The notes: generated from the letters alone by a model not told the origin. Shown: positions 38,370 to 47,260, counted from the first letter of the stretch. The stretch is 64,000 nucleotides of DNA from Terriglobales bacterium (GCA_027485675.1 JAIXQP010000016.1:24608-88607); one strand, 5' to 3'. Program-made: numbers and translations.

Positions 38370-38561
38370 ATGAACACCCTCTATCTCTTTGCTACCCGCC
38401 TGCTGCACAACCGCAAGGGCCAGGACCTCATCGAATACGCCCTGATGGCCGGTTTCGTCGCGGTCGCCGCCGGCGCCATCATGCCCGGCGTGTCCACCTC
38501 GATCAGCACGATCTTCTCGAAGGTCGCCTCGTCGATGTCGCAGGCCGCCACGCAGGGCTAA
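38370..38561 (+). CDS. Flp-family type IVb pilin (copy 2)
   Basis: 63 residues. The ATG at 38370 is preceded by AGGAGA with 8-nt spacing, a stronger site than in copy 1. The leader MNTLYLFATRLLHNRKG differs from copy 1. The mature part QDLIEYALMAGFVAVAAGAI... is identical to copy 1 for 43 residues, then AATQG replaces AAGQGS. Fourteen of the 44 shared codons differ synonymously, so the duplication is not recent and the protein is under strong constraint. It has its own upstream region and its own terminator. It may be an alternative major pilin expressed under other conditions. Confidence 0.93.
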   Translation: MNTLYLFATRLLHNRKGQDLIEYALMAGFVAVAAGAIMPGVSTSISTIFSKVASSMSQAATQG

Positions 38562-38583
38562 CCCCCAACTTTATTCAGCGCTT

Positions 38584-38612
38584 ACGGCCGACGGCTTCCC
38601 GCCGCCGGCCGT
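38584..38612 (+). terminator. Terminator of pilin copy 2
   Basis: ACGGCCGACGGC-TTCCC-GCCGCCGGCCGT has 12-nt arms with one mismatch and the same TTCCC loop as the copy 1 terminator. A weak TTCGCTTT tail follows. It also sits just past the stop of the minus-strand glycosyltransferase gene at 38619. Confidence 0.75.
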
Positions 38613-38618
38613 TTCGCT

Positions 38619-40175
38619 TTACTGCCCGCCCCGCAACCGGTAAAGCTCCACCCCGTCCCAGTCCTCCACCCGTTCCCACGCCGCATCCCCTCGTAACTCG
38701 GTCCGCAGCCGCCGGTGCATCTCCGGGTCCATATCCCGGCTGAAGTCGCTCTCCCGGAGCAAAAACCACCGGATGCCCTGCTGCCGCGCGTATCCGGCGG
38801 CATCTCGGAAGGCCGCCCGCCGCGCCTCCCAGTCCTCGCGGTACCAGTTCAGCGTCGGCACCAGTAGACTCACGCTCGGCCGCCCCGTCGCCAGGTAGAG
38901 CAGCGTATCGTCTTCGGTCAGCACCGGCTCACTGCTCCCCCGCAATGCCGCGAACGCCGGCGCCAGCCGGCGCCACTCCCGCCGGTGACCCTCCATAAAC
39001 TCCGGCAACAAAGCGGTCAGCACCGTTGCCTGCGCCTGGACGACGACCCCAACCACCAGCAAGCCGATCCCCGTCAGCACCCACGCCGCCCGCCGTTGTC
39101 CCGCATCCGTTCCCCGCATCAACTCCGCCATCCGCCGCCCCAAACGGCTAAACTCCGCCGTCCACCCCACCAGCAACAACGGCAAAAGCGGCAAAACAAA
39201 CCGTTCGTTCGGGGCAAAGTGCCAAACCACCAGCTGCCCGGCGTAAAACAGCCCGAACCAGGCATACCCCCGAACCGTCTCGTTGCCCTCGCGCACCACC
39301 CGCCACAGCCCGCTCAACCCCGCCACCGCCATCACCTCGGCCAGAATCTTCTCCCCGAGCCCCCCGCCCGCTTTCGGCATCATGTAGGAGCCCAAGCCCT
39401 GCATCAGCCCATCGAGGTTTTTCCAAAGGAACAGATGAGCCTCTCCCAGCCGGAAGTTCAGCAGGTGATAGCCGATATAGTTGGTGTAATACAACGTAAC
39501 AATGTCATCGCCCGGCGGCATGTGCAGGCGGGCCCAGACCATCCAACCCACCACCGCCGGCAACATCGCCACCGCGAACCGCCCGGCGCCGCGCCGGTCT
39601 CCGCGCCAGAACATCCATAAGATTCCCGCCGGCAGCAGCGCAATCCCCGCCGTCCGCCACAGGTACGCCACCCCGGCCAATCCTCCGGCCCACCCGGGCC
39701 GTCCCCGCTCCAACAGCAGCCAGGCGCCCAGCACCAGCGCCGTAAAGGAGACTTCCGTGAACATGCTGATGCTGAACAGCACCATATAAGGATTCAACAG
39801 CACCAGCGCCGTCAAACCATCCCGCCACCAGCCGGTAATCCCGGCGCGGCCCAGCCAAATCCACAACAGCGCCGTCATCACCGGCAACCAGACCACACAA
39901 AGAGCGGTCGCCCAGCGCAGATTGCCCGGAAACTCCCCTCCCAGCCACCACGCCGCCGCCAGCCACGCCGGAAAACCAGGCGGATACTTCGTCTGGGCCG
40001 GCTGCCCCGGCAGATTCAGGATCTTATAGCCCTGGCCCGTCGCCAGCGATTTCGCCCCAATCAGGTACAGGCCATCGTCCTGGTATTCGGTGGCGTGGGG
40101 CATATCGCCCCACGACCAGAGAATCCAGGCCCACGCCAAGCCCACCAGCACCGCCAAGCCGGCCCGGACGAGCAT
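38619..40175 (-). CDS. GT39/PMT-like integral-membrane glycosyltransferase
   Basis: 518 residues with about ten hydrophobic helices. The first periplasmic loop carries the acidic motif YQDDGLYLIGAKSLATGQGY that marks GT-C enzymes (ArnT/PMT type), followed by QTKYPPGFPAWLAAAWWLGG. Later parts include VLLNPYMVLFSISMFTEVSF and, near the C-terminus, VLTEDDTLLYLATGRPSVSLL. It probably transfers a sugar from a polyprenyl-phosphate donor to protein or lipid in the periplasm. It starts 4 nt after the racemase-like gene, so it belongs to the hemQ operon. Confidence 0.8.
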   Translation of the reverse strand: MLVRAGLAVLVGLAWAWILWSWGDMPHATEYQDDGLYLIGAKSLATGQGYKILNLPGQPAQTKYPPGFPAWLAAAWWLGGEFPGNLRWATALCVVWLPVMTALLWIWLGRAGITGWWRDGLTALVLLNPYMVLFSISMFTEVSFTALVLGAWLLLERGRPGWAGGLAGVAYLWRTAGIALLPAGILWMFWRGDRRGAGRFAVAMLPAVVGWMVWARLHMPPGDDIVTLYYTNYIGYHLLNFRLGEAHLFLWKNLDGLMQGLGSYMMPKAGGGLGEKILAEVMAVAGLSGLWRVVREGNETVRGYAWFGLFYAGQLVVWHFAPNERFVLPLLPLLLVGWTAEFSRLGRRMAELMRGTDAGQRRAAWVLTGIGLLVVGVVVQAQATVLTALLPEFMEGHRREWRRLAPAFAALRGSSEPVLTEDDTLLYLATGRPSVSLLVPTLNWYREDWEARRAAFRDAAGYARQQGIRWFLLRESDFSRDMDPEMHRRLRTELRGDAAWERVEDWDGVELYRLRGGQ

Positions 40176-40179
40176 CGGA

Positions 40180-41481
40180 TCAGTGCCGCGCCGCCGCCAA
40201 CTCCTCGGGCGCGAAGAGCGACGTCAGGAAGTTCCCCTGCGGATCGAGTTCAATCGCCTCCGGATCGCTGATCACCTCGAGAATCGGGTTTTTGGCGATC
40301 TCGGGCAACAGGTTTTCGCTCAGCGCAATCGGCGTCAATTCCATCGTATTCTTGATCCAGCCCAGAGTAACTGCGCTTTCGTCCAACTTACCCACCGTCG
40401 GCCACAACGTCCGCAGGCACTCATAGTCGCTGCCGAAGTGAATCGGCGTCCGGATCGCACCCGGCGTCGAAGCCGTCAGCGAGTTAATCCGCGTCGGCGT
40501 CCAATCTACTTTCGCCAGTAACCGGTCATGGATGATATCGGCCATGCCGAGGCCCACCGCGTTCCCGTAGCTCTTACTCGAAAGGTCGCGCAGGTAAACC
40601 CGTTCAAAGCGCGGGCCCGGCCAGGGATTCGCCTCGCCGTTCACGCTGCGGTTGACCACCTTTGTGTCCATTCCGGCCCCGGAAATCGTCTTTCCGATCT
40701 CGTCGAGCATGAGAATGTCGAGGTCAAACGGCACCCGCGCCATCCAGCTCTTGACTAAGGCGAGTAACTCCTCCTCGCGCTTCTCCATCGTCTCCACCGG
40801 CACCGCTTCCACATGCGCCGTATGATGGTAGGCGTCTTCGAGGATCGCCAGTCCGCCCAGAATCTTGCCCGAGGCGAGCACCTGGCGCCCCACGCTCCGG
40901 ATAACGTGCCCCAACCCTAACTTGTAGGCATAAGTATGATACCGCTGCGCGCCCGCGAACTTACCCAGCCCGATGGCCATCATTTTGAACAGGCCGCTTT
41001 CGATCTCACCGGCGAAATCGGTATGCCATTTCACCCGGCCGACTAACATCACCCCATCGGCGTTATAGGCTTCTTTGTCAAGAAACGCTTCAATCCCGTT
41101 GGCGTCGCGCCCCAGCGAGACCACCTCGAGTTGACTCACCACCGGGCAGCCCATCGTCTCCGCAGTGATCTTGTAATTGGCGAGCACGTGCGCCTGCCCT
41201 TCGGCCGTCGCCGCGCCATGGCTCCCCATCGCGGGGAAGATAAAGGGCTGGCAACCGGCTTCTTGCCAATAGGTCACCACGGCTTTGACGATCCGGTCAA
41301 TGTTCGTGATGCCCCGGCTGCCCACCCCGATCGCAACCCGGGCGCCCGGCTGGACCCGCCCGGCCATCCCGGCGCTGCGCAGCGCCTCGGCCACCGAGCC
41401 CGGCACATCCGCCAAGGCGCGATCAGGAAAATTCTGTTTAACCCGTACAATCCGGGGGAGTTGAAAGGAGGTCTCCGGCAT
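40180..41481 (-). CDS. Lactate-racemase-like (LarA N-domain/DUF2088) protein
   Basis: 433 residues without a signal peptide. The N-terminal part RVAIGVGSRGITNIDRIVKAVVTYWQEAGCQPFIFPAMGSHGAATAEGQ resembles the DUF2088/LarA nucleotide-type fold, including the G-SHG loop. VMLVGRVKWHTDFAGEIESGLFKMMAIGLGKFAGAQRYH follows. Known LarA enzymes use a nickel-pincer nucleotide; the LarB/C/E maturation genes are not in the window. This protein may therefore act on another 2-hydroxyacid or have lost the cofactor. It lies 28 nt downstream of hemQ and 4 nt upstream of the GT39 gene. Confidence 0.75.
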   Translation of the reverse strand: MPETSFQLPRIVRVKQNFPDRALADVPGSVAEALRSAGMAGRVQPGARVAIGVGSRGITNIDRIVKAVVTYWQEAGCQPFIFPAMGSHGAATAEGQAHVLANYKITAETMGCPVVSQLEVVSLGRDANGIEAFLDKEAYNADGVMLVGRVKWHTDFAGEIESGLFKMMAIGLGKFAGAQRYHTYAYKLGLGHVIRSVGRQVLASGKILGGLAILEDAYHHTAHVEAVPVETMEKREEELLALVKSWMARVPFDLDILMLDEIGKTISGAGMDTKVVNRSVNGEANPWPGPRFERVYLRDLSSKSYGNAVGLGMADIIHDRLLAKVDWTPTRINSLTASTPGAIRTPIHFGSDYECLRTLWPTVGKLDESAVTLGWIKNTMELTPIALSENLLPEIAKNPILEVISDPEAIELDPQGNFLTSLFAPEELAAARH

Positions 41482-41509
41482 CAGGCGCAGTATATCAATC
41501 TGCGCCGCC

Positions 41510-42349
41510 CTATCCCAACAGCTTCTCTTCCAATTCCTCCGGCTTGCAGCGTACTCCGACGTAAAACTTCCCGAACTTCGCGTACACGGCGCTCACCTCG
41601 TCAAACCGCATCTCGTAGATGAGCTTCTTGAACACCACCGGATCGTCGGCGAACAGGTCCACGCCCCACTCCCAATCGTCCAGCCCGATCGAGCCGGTAA
41701 TGATCTGCTTCACGGTCCCCGCATAGCGCCGGCCCACCATCCCGTGTTCGTGCATCATCCGCGCCCGCTCTTCGATCGGCACCGTATACCAATTCTTATC
41801 CTCGCCCCGCAGCCGGTCCATCGGGTAGAAGCAGACGTACTCGTTTTCCGGAATCCGGGGATAGAGCCGGGGCGCCATCGCCTCCGCCTGACGGTCCAGC
41901 GTCTCCTGCACGGCCGCCTGCCAGGCCTCGGAATGCCGCTCGAGGCCCTTCTCCTCGAGCGCCCGGAACGTCTTCACCGAGGATTCGTACAGCCCCAGTT
42001 CCACCACCGACGTGTAGTCCGCCACCGGTTCCAGGTATCCGGCCAGCGAATTGCGGCCGAAATCCCGCTGCGCCTCCTGCAGCGCGGCCAGCGTCTCCCG
42101 GAAGAAGATCACCATCAGATCGCCTTTGCCCACCAGGGCATATGCCTCGGTCTGCCCGTCCTCCCGGCCCTGCATATGGCGCAAATCGGCGGCAAACTCC
42201 CGCAGCAGATTGCGCCGGCTCAGGTTATCCAGCTTGTTCCACTGGGCCCGGTCGATCCGGTACATCAGATGCAGCACCCAGGCGCCTTCAATCGTCAGAG
42301 GAACCGCGGGCAGAGCCTGCGGCTGAGAATGCGAAGTTTGTTCAGACAT
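41510..42349 (-). CDS. hemQ: Coproheme decarboxylase / HemQ (chlorite dismutase family)
   Basis: 279 residues. The chlorite-dismutase-like fold carries the HemQ/ChdC signature YVCFYPMDRLRGEDKNWY, with the reactive Tyr in YPM. It is followed by VPIEERARMMHEHGMVGRRYAG, containing the proximal His, and GSIGLDDWEWGVDLFADDPVVFKKLIYEMRFDEVSAVYAKFG. The enzyme converts iron-coproporphyrin III to heme b in the last step of the coproporphyrin-dependent route, using peroxide. That route is known from Actinobacteria, Firmicutes and also Acidobacteria. It is the first gene of a three-gene minus-strand operon. Confidence 0.92.
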   Translation of the reverse strand: MSEQTSHSQPQALPAVPLTIEGAWVLHLMYRIDRAQWNKLDNLSRRNLLREFAADLRHMQGREDGQTEAYALVGKGDLMVIFFRETLAALQEAQRDFGRNSLAGYLEPVADYTSVVELGLYESSVKTFRALEEKGLERHSEAWQAAVQETLDRQAEAMAPRLYPRIPENEYVCFYPMDRLRGEDKNWYTVPIEERARMMHEHGMVGRRYAGTVKQIITGSIGLDDWEWGVDLFADDPVVFKKLIYEMRFDEVSAVYAKFGKFYVGVRCKPEELEEKLLG

Positions 42350-42412
42350 TGGTCTACTCCTTCTACTCTAAACCGTCGATTCCTCTTTATTGAAGGCCCG
42401 CGGCGGCCAGCC

Positions 42413-42460
42413 TAAGGTGTTTTCCTTATGCAGAAAGTACCGCTGATGGTCGAAAGACCC
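42413..42460 (+). other. Two small hairpins in the leader of the TIGR03437 gene
   Basis: TAAGG-TGTTTT-CCTTA (42413-42429) and GGTC-GAAA-GACC with a GNRA tetraloop (42449-42460) lie 17-64 nt before the ATG at 42477. They could form a structured 5' leader. They do not match a riboswitch consensus known to me. Confidence 0.25.
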
Positions 42461-42476
42461 TGTAGGACAACGTGTA

Positions 42477-44843
42477 ATGAATCTCTTTGCCGGTACGCGC
42501 CTCTTTCTCCTGGCCCTCCTGACCGCCCTTACCGCCGTCAGCGGTTGGTCGCAGACGTCGTCGCAGGTGCGGATTTTCGCCGATCCCCCCGATGCCTACT
42601 TCTTCGTCGATGGGGTGCGGTATCGCGGCTCCCAGTCTTTTGTCTGGGTAACCGGCAGCAAGCACACTCTCGAAGCCGACGTCCTGACGCAGACCGGCAG
42701 TATCGACACCCGCTTCACGTTCGGCAGCTGGGAGGATAACCAGGGACGTATCGGCGACGCCGGCAACCCGGTTCAGATCGTTACCGCCAATCCGGCCATC
42801 ACTTTTTTCAAGATCAACTACACGCGCGAGTTCCGCATGCAGTTCATCTTTTACTCCGCCCCCGGCGTCGCGGCCGGCGTCAGTTGCGGAACCCCGGCCA
42901 CGGGCGGATCGCCGTTTCCCGGCCAGGTCTTCGTCAATGGAACCTGCTACCAGTCCTCCTTCACGGGCTACTTTGCGATGGGCGACGTTTTGAACCTGGG
43001 AGCGGTCCCCAATCCTGGGTTCGTTTTCACCGGCTGGCTCGTCAATGGCAATCCCACGGGCGATGCCTTTTTGCGGACGTACACCGTCCGCGGCCCCGGC
43101 GTAGTCGCGCCGCAGTTCGCCCCGGCCAAGCGGGTACTCTTCTATACGGACCCGGAGGAGTTCCAGGTTTCGATCGACCAGACTCCGTTCAACACCGTAA
43201 CCCGGTTTGAAGATGTCGGCCGCACCAATCCCGGCCTGCGCGAACTGGCCGTCGGCGCCCGCCACGTTCTGAGCGCTCCAAGCCCCCAGCAGGACCGCCA
43301 AGGCCGCTACTGGATCTTCGACTCGTTCGATATCCCCCTCGGTCCCGGTGGCGTCTACGAGGTGGCGAACGCCAACATCATGCAGACCATTACGGCCAAG
43401 TTTGTCCGGGCCGCCACGGTCTCCTTCCTCACGCAGCCCGCCGGACTCCGCCTCTCGGTCAATGGCCGCGATAATTGGCCCTCGTACAACTTTGTTTGGG
43501 CCGTCGGCAGCGCGAACACCGTCACCGCGCCGGCGATCACCACCGATAGCCGCGGCCGCAAGTACCGGTTCCTCAATTGGTCCAACGGGGGCCCGGCCAC
43601 GCAGGACATCACGACTCCAGCCGACACCGCCACCGGGGGCCTGCGTCTGGTCGCCAACTACGAACTGATGCCCCGCGTAGTCGTCTCCACCAATCAACCG
43701 GCCAGCCAGCTGCTCGTCAACGGGCAAGCCTGCGCCATGCCGTGCACGCTCGATGGCGCCGCCGGTTCGACGGCTTCGCTCGATGCGACAGCAAGGATCG
43801 AGTTCAGCGCCGACTCGCGCGCCGAGTTCGCCGGATGGTCCGACGCCTCCGAACGCCTCCGGACGATCACCTTCTCCGGAGACGAGCGCCGCATCACCCT
43901 GAACTACCGGACCTCGAACGCGCTCCGCGCGATCTCCGACCCCGCCGACGGCGTGGATTTTGCGTTCGACCCGCCCTCGGCTGATGGCTTCTACCCTGCC
44001 GACGCCAGCGTCCGCGTCACCGCCACGGCACGCGAAGGCTTCCGGTTCCGGCGCTGGGGCGGAGACCTCGAGGGAACCTCCAACAGCGGCTTCGTTTCGT
44101 TAAACTCGCCCCGGCTCGTCCGCGCCCTGCTCGATAGGATCCCGACGATTCCCACCGCCGGAATTCGCAACGCGGCCGGCGAGACGCCGGAGATGGTCAT
44201 TGCCCCGGGCAGCATCATTTCGGTGTTCGGCAGTCTCCTGGCCCCGGACTACGCCGCCGCCCCTGCCGGACCGCTCTCGCAAACGCTCGCCGGCACCGTT
44301 GTCCAGTGGAACAACCGCCTCCTGCCTCTGCTATTCGTTTCGCCCGAACAGATCAACGCCCAAGTGCCCTCCGACCTGCCCGAGGGCGAACAGACCCTTG
44401 GCGTGCGGACCGGCAATCAGCCGGCGATCGAAGGCAAAGTGCGGGTGGTCCGCAACGCCCCCGGCTTGTTCGGCTACACCCTCGACCAGAAGTTCTTCCT
44501 CGCCGCGACGCGCGAAGACGGCACAGTGGTTTCGCCGGAGAACCCTGCGCGGCCGGGCGAAACCATCAATATCCTCGGCACCGGCTTCGGCCCCTACCAG
44601 CGTCCGCTCTTCGACGGCTTCCCCGCCCCGATGGCGCCGCCTAATCCACTCGTCGACCCGGTCGAGATTCGCCTGGGTGAACTCCTGCTCCGTCCGGCCA
44701 CGGCCATCGCCAGCCCCGGACAGGTCGGCTTGGTCGCTCTCCGGCTGGTGATCCCGGCCGATCTGGCTCCCACCGGCGAGCTCCCCCTCACCGCCATCGT
44801 CAACGGGCGAAGCTCCAACACGGCGCTTCTGCCGGTCCGCTAA
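42477..44843 (+). CDS. Large exported protein with Solibacter C-terminal domain (TIGR03437-type)
   Basis: 788 residues with signal peptide MNLFAGTRLFLLALLTALTAVSGWSQ. Residues 30-560 hold tandem beta repeats of PEGA or Listeria-like type. Examples are FADPPDAYFFVDGVRY, FLTQPAGLRLSVNGRD, STNQPASQLLVNGQACAMPC and FDPPSADGFYPADASVRVTA, each followed by an FxxWs/gG strand. The C-terminal 230 residues match the domain typical of Solibacter-like acidobacteria: GIRNAAGETPEMVIAPGSII, SVFGSLLAPDYAAA, LPLLFVSPEQINAQVPSDLP and GETINILGTGFGPYQ. It is probably surface-located; the function is unknown. The next gene follows after 6 nt. Confidence 0.9.
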   Translation: MNLFAGTRLFLLALLTALTAVSGWSQTSSQVRIFADPPDAYFFVDGVRYRGSQSFVWVTGSKHTLEADVLTQTGSIDTRFTFGSWEDNQGRIGDAGNPVQIVTANPAITFFKINYTREFRMQFIFYSAPGVAAGVSCGTPATGGSPFPGQVFVNGTCYQSSFTGYFAMGDVLNLGAVPNPGFVFTGWLVNGNPTGDAFLRTYTVRGPGVVAPQFAPAKRVLFYTDPEEFQVSIDQTPFNTVTRFEDVGRTNPGLRELAVGARHVLSAPSPQQDRQGRYWIFDSFDIPLGPGGVYEVANANIMQTITAKFVRAATVSFLTQPAGLRLSVNGRDNWPSYNFVWAVGSANTVTAPAITTDSRGRKYRFLNWSNGGPATQDITTPADTATGGLRLVANYELMPRVVVSTNQPASQLLVNGQACAMPCTLDGAAGSTASLDATARIEFSADSRAEFAGWSDASERLRTITFSGDERRITLNYRTSNALRAISDPADGVDFAFDPPSADGFYPADASVRVTATAREGFRFRRWGGDLEGTSNSGFVSLNSPRLVRALLDRIPTIPTAGIRNAAGETPEMVIAPGSIISVFGSLLAPDYAAAPAGPLSQTLAGTVVQWNNRLLPLLFVSPEQINAQVPSDLPEGEQTLGVRTGNQPAIEGKVRVVRNAPGLFGYTLDQKFFLAATREDGTVVSPENPARPGETINILGTGFGPYQRPLFDGFPAPMAPPNPLVDPVEIRLGELLLRPATAIASPGQVGLVALRLVIPADLAPTGELPLTAIVNGRSSNTALLPVR

Positions 44844-44849
44844 ACCCCT

Positions 44850-45881
44850 ATGCACACGCTTCTGCCGCTCTTCCGCATCCTGCCGCTGCTCGCTCTGCCG
44901 CTTGTCGCCGCTCCGGAACTCGAGATCCGGCCGGAGCCTGCGGCATGGCGCTTCGCCCACACCGACGCCCAAATCCTGGCCGGCGCCGATCTGTTCCGGC
45001 TCGGCCAAACGCCCCTCGGTGAAAAACTCCGGCAGCAGTTCCTGGCCGCCATGGGTCCGGAGTTGTCGCGCCACGTCCAGCGCCTGTTGGTCTCTACCGC
45101 CTTTGCAGAGGACGGGAGCGCCGACTCGATCCTGATCCTTTCCGGGCCGCTCAACGCCGCCCGCATTAAACAAATGGCCGCCCAGGGCAAGGCGCCCATC
45201 AAGAACTACAAAGGCATCGAGGTCATCCTGCCGCCGAGCGGCTCAGCCGACGAGACTCACTTTGCGATCGTCGACTCCCAAACCGCCCTGCTGGGCACGC
45301 GGCTCGCGGTCGCCGGCGCCATCGACCGCAGTCTCCGGACGCCCCGCCCCCACAGCGAAACCAATCCGCTCTTTGCCCGGGCGCAGGATCTCGGTCCCGA
45401 GGCCGAGGTTTGGGTCCTGACCGAGGAGCTGCCTTCCGGCCTCGGCCCGGACTCCTGGGATCCGAAAGCTGGGCTTGAGCTCGTCCTCACGGTCAAGCAG
45501 GACGCTGGTCTCGCCATCGGTATCGCCTTGCCGGACCCCACGCAGGTCGAGGCGGCGCTGCGACCGATCGAGACCGACCGCTTTGCCAAGCCGGCCGCCC
45601 GCTACCTGCTCGGCGCCTGGCTGCCCAAACTCGCCTCGCTCCGTCAGGTCGGCGGATTCGTCCTTTCGGGCGCACTGACGGAACCGGCGACACTTGAAGA
45701 GTTCCCGGCTCTCGCCGCCGCGCTGGGACTACCCGTCAAGCCCGCCGCCCCGCAGACCAAACTCGAGATCACGACCCTGCGGCCCAAGCCCGCGCCCCCC
45801 GTCGAACCGCCGCCGCTTCGTGTCCGCATCGAGGGTCTCGACAACGGTCCGCTCGAAATTCCCTACCAGGCGAAAAAGTAA
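44850..45881 (+). CDS. Exported protein of unknown family
   Basis: 343 residues with a short signal peptide (MHTLLPLFRILPLLALPLVAA). The body alternates charged and hydrophobic strands (ILAGADLFRLGQTPLGEKLRQQFLAAMG, SILILSGPLNAARIKQMAAQGK, YKGIEVILPP, HFAIVDSQTALLGTRLAVAGAIDRSL). This resembles solute-independent beta-alpha proteins that acidobacterial genomes annotate as hypothetical. A Pro-rich linker (RPKPAPPVEPPPLRV) precedes the end. It lies 6 nt after the TIGR03437 gene, so the two are probably co-expressed. No function can be assigned. Confidence 0.7.
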   Translation: MHTLLPLFRILPLLALPLVAAPELEIRPEPAAWRFAHTDAQILAGADLFRLGQTPLGEKLRQQFLAAMGPELSRHVQRLLVSTAFAEDGSADSILILSGPLNAARIKQMAAQGKAPIKNYKGIEVILPPSGSADETHFAIVDSQTALLGTRLAVAGAIDRSLRTPRPHSETNPLFARAQDLGPEAEVWVLTEELPSGLGPDSWDPKAGLELVLTVKQDAGLAIGIALPDPTQVEAALRPIETDRFAKPAARYLLGAWLPKLASLRQVGGFVLSGALTEPATLEEFPALAAALGLPVKPAAPQTKLEITTLRPKPAPPVEPPPLRVRIEGLDNGPLEIPYQAKK

Positions 45882-45908
45882 CCCGCAGCTGTTATAAACT
45901 CGTCGGTC

Positions 45909-46676
45909 ATGTCCCCATCCCGGCTGTTGGCCGAAGTCGCCGCCGAGTTCTTCGGCACTCTGATTATTCTCTTGATTGGCGGCGGTGTCGTCGCCTCCGT
46001 GGTTCTCTTTGGCAAGGGTGTTCCCGGAGAGGTCGTCAACGGCGGTACCACGAACATCAACCTTGCGTGGGGACTCGCCGTCATGTTCGGCGTCTTCGTC
46101 TCCGCCAAAATCAGTGGCGCCCATCTCAACCCCGCCGTCACGCTCGCCCTCGCCGTCTTCCGCGGCTTTTCTTGGTCGAAGGTGGTCCCTTACGTCCTGG
46201 CTCAAGTGGCTGGCGCCTTCACTGGGGCAGCGGTCATCTTCCTCAACTATCGCGAAGCCTTCCAGCAGTTCGATCCCACGCTCGAGAAAACCGCCGGCGT
46301 CTTCGCCACCTTCCCGGCCTTCCCGGCCGCTCCCATGGCGGGCCTGTTCGATCAGGTGCTCGGCACCGCGCTGCTGCTCTTTCTCATCCTCGCCATCGGC
46401 GAAGAGAAAAACACCCCGCCCCCGGCCTATCTCGCCCCTGTCCTGGTTGGCCTGATCGTCGTCGCCATCGGCATGGCCTTCGGACCGATGCACGGCTACG
46501 CCATCAATCCGGCCCGCGATTTCGGCCCCCGCCTGTTCACCGTCGTCGCCGGCTTTCGCAACAACGGCCTCACCGACGGCACCGCCGTCTTCTGGGTCCC
46601 CATCGCCGGACCGCTCCTCGGCGGCCTGCTCGGCGCCGCCGCCTACGACTTCGGAATCCGCCGCTTCCTGCGCTGA
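45909..46676 (+). CDS. Aquaglyceroporin-type MIP channel
   Basis: 255 residues with six hydrophobic segments and two NPA half-helices: SGAHLNPAVTLALAVF and GYAINPARDFGPRLF. The Asp after the second NPAR marks the glycerol-conducting (GlpF) branch rather than water-only aquaporins. It would passively conduct glycerol or other small neutral solutes across the inner membrane. No glpK or glpD is adjacent, so its physiological link is open. The next gene begins 25 nt downstream. Confidence 0.9.
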   Translation: MSPSRLLAEVAAEFFGTLIILLIGGGVVASVVLFGKGVPGEVVNGGTTNINLAWGLAVMFGVFVSAKISGAHLNPAVTLALAVFRGFSWSKVVPYVLAQVAGAFTGAAVIFLNYREAFQQFDPTLEKTAGVFATFPAFPAAPMAGLFDQVLGTALLLFLILAIGEEKNTPPPAYLAPVLVGLIVVAIGMAFGPMHGYAINPARDFGPRLFTVVAGFRNNGLTDGTAVFWVPIAGPLLGGLLGAAAYDFGIRRFLR

Positions 46677-46701
46677 CCTGCTAGCCTGAAAGAAGAAGTT
46701 C

Positions 46702-47214
46702 ATGTTTATCTCCGTCCGCGAGCTCGACCTCGCTCCCGTTAAGTTCCGCGAGTCCGTTGCCCCGGGCGTGATCGAGTGGACCTCGAACGCCACCCAAACC
46801 GGCCCCCTGATCGCCCAAGGCGAAGCCACGCTCGACGAAATGACGCAGGAGATCCGCTTCCACGGCCATCTCAACGTCCCGCTCCACCTCGATTGCGACC
46901 GCTGCCTCGCCCCCATCGATTTCTCCGTCGATACCGATTTCGACCTCGTCTATGAGCCCCTACCCGAAGCACTTCCCGGCCAGGAACTCGAGTTACACGC
47001 GGGCGACATCGACCTTGGTTTTTACGAAGGCGACGGCATGGAACTTAACGATGTCCTCCGCGAGCAGGTCCTCCTCGAGTTTCCCTCCCGCACCCTCTGC
47101 ACCCCGGACTGCAAAGGCCTCTGCCCCGTCTGTGGCGCCAACCGCAACGAGCAAACCTGCTCCTGCACCACCACCATCCCTGACGAACGCTGGGCCGCGC
47201 TCCGCAACTTGTAG
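46702..47214 (+). CDS. yceD: YceD/DUF177-family protein
   Basis: 170 residues. Typical DUF177 features are the N-terminal MFISVRELDLAPVKF, a CDRC pair in HLDCDRCLAPIDFSVDTDFDLVYEPLP and the C-terminal metal-type cluster CTPDCKGLCPVCGANRNEQTC. In many bacteria this gene precedes rpmF and plsX, as here, and it has been linked to 23S rRNA accumulation. Conserved order supports the call more than biochemistry does. The gap to rpmF is 46 nt. Confidence 0.92.
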   Translation: MFISVRELDLAPVKFRESVAPGVIEWTSNATQTGPLIAQGEATLDEMTQEIRFHGHLNVPLHLDCDRCLAPIDFSVDTDFDLVYEPLPEALPGQELELHAGDIDLGFYEGDGMELNDVLREQVLLEFPSRTLCTPDCKGLCPVCGANRNEQTCSCTTTIPDERWAALRNL

Positions 47215-47260
47215 CGCATTCGACAATTATTCGCTATAATCAGAGGTTTGAGTTCTAGCC

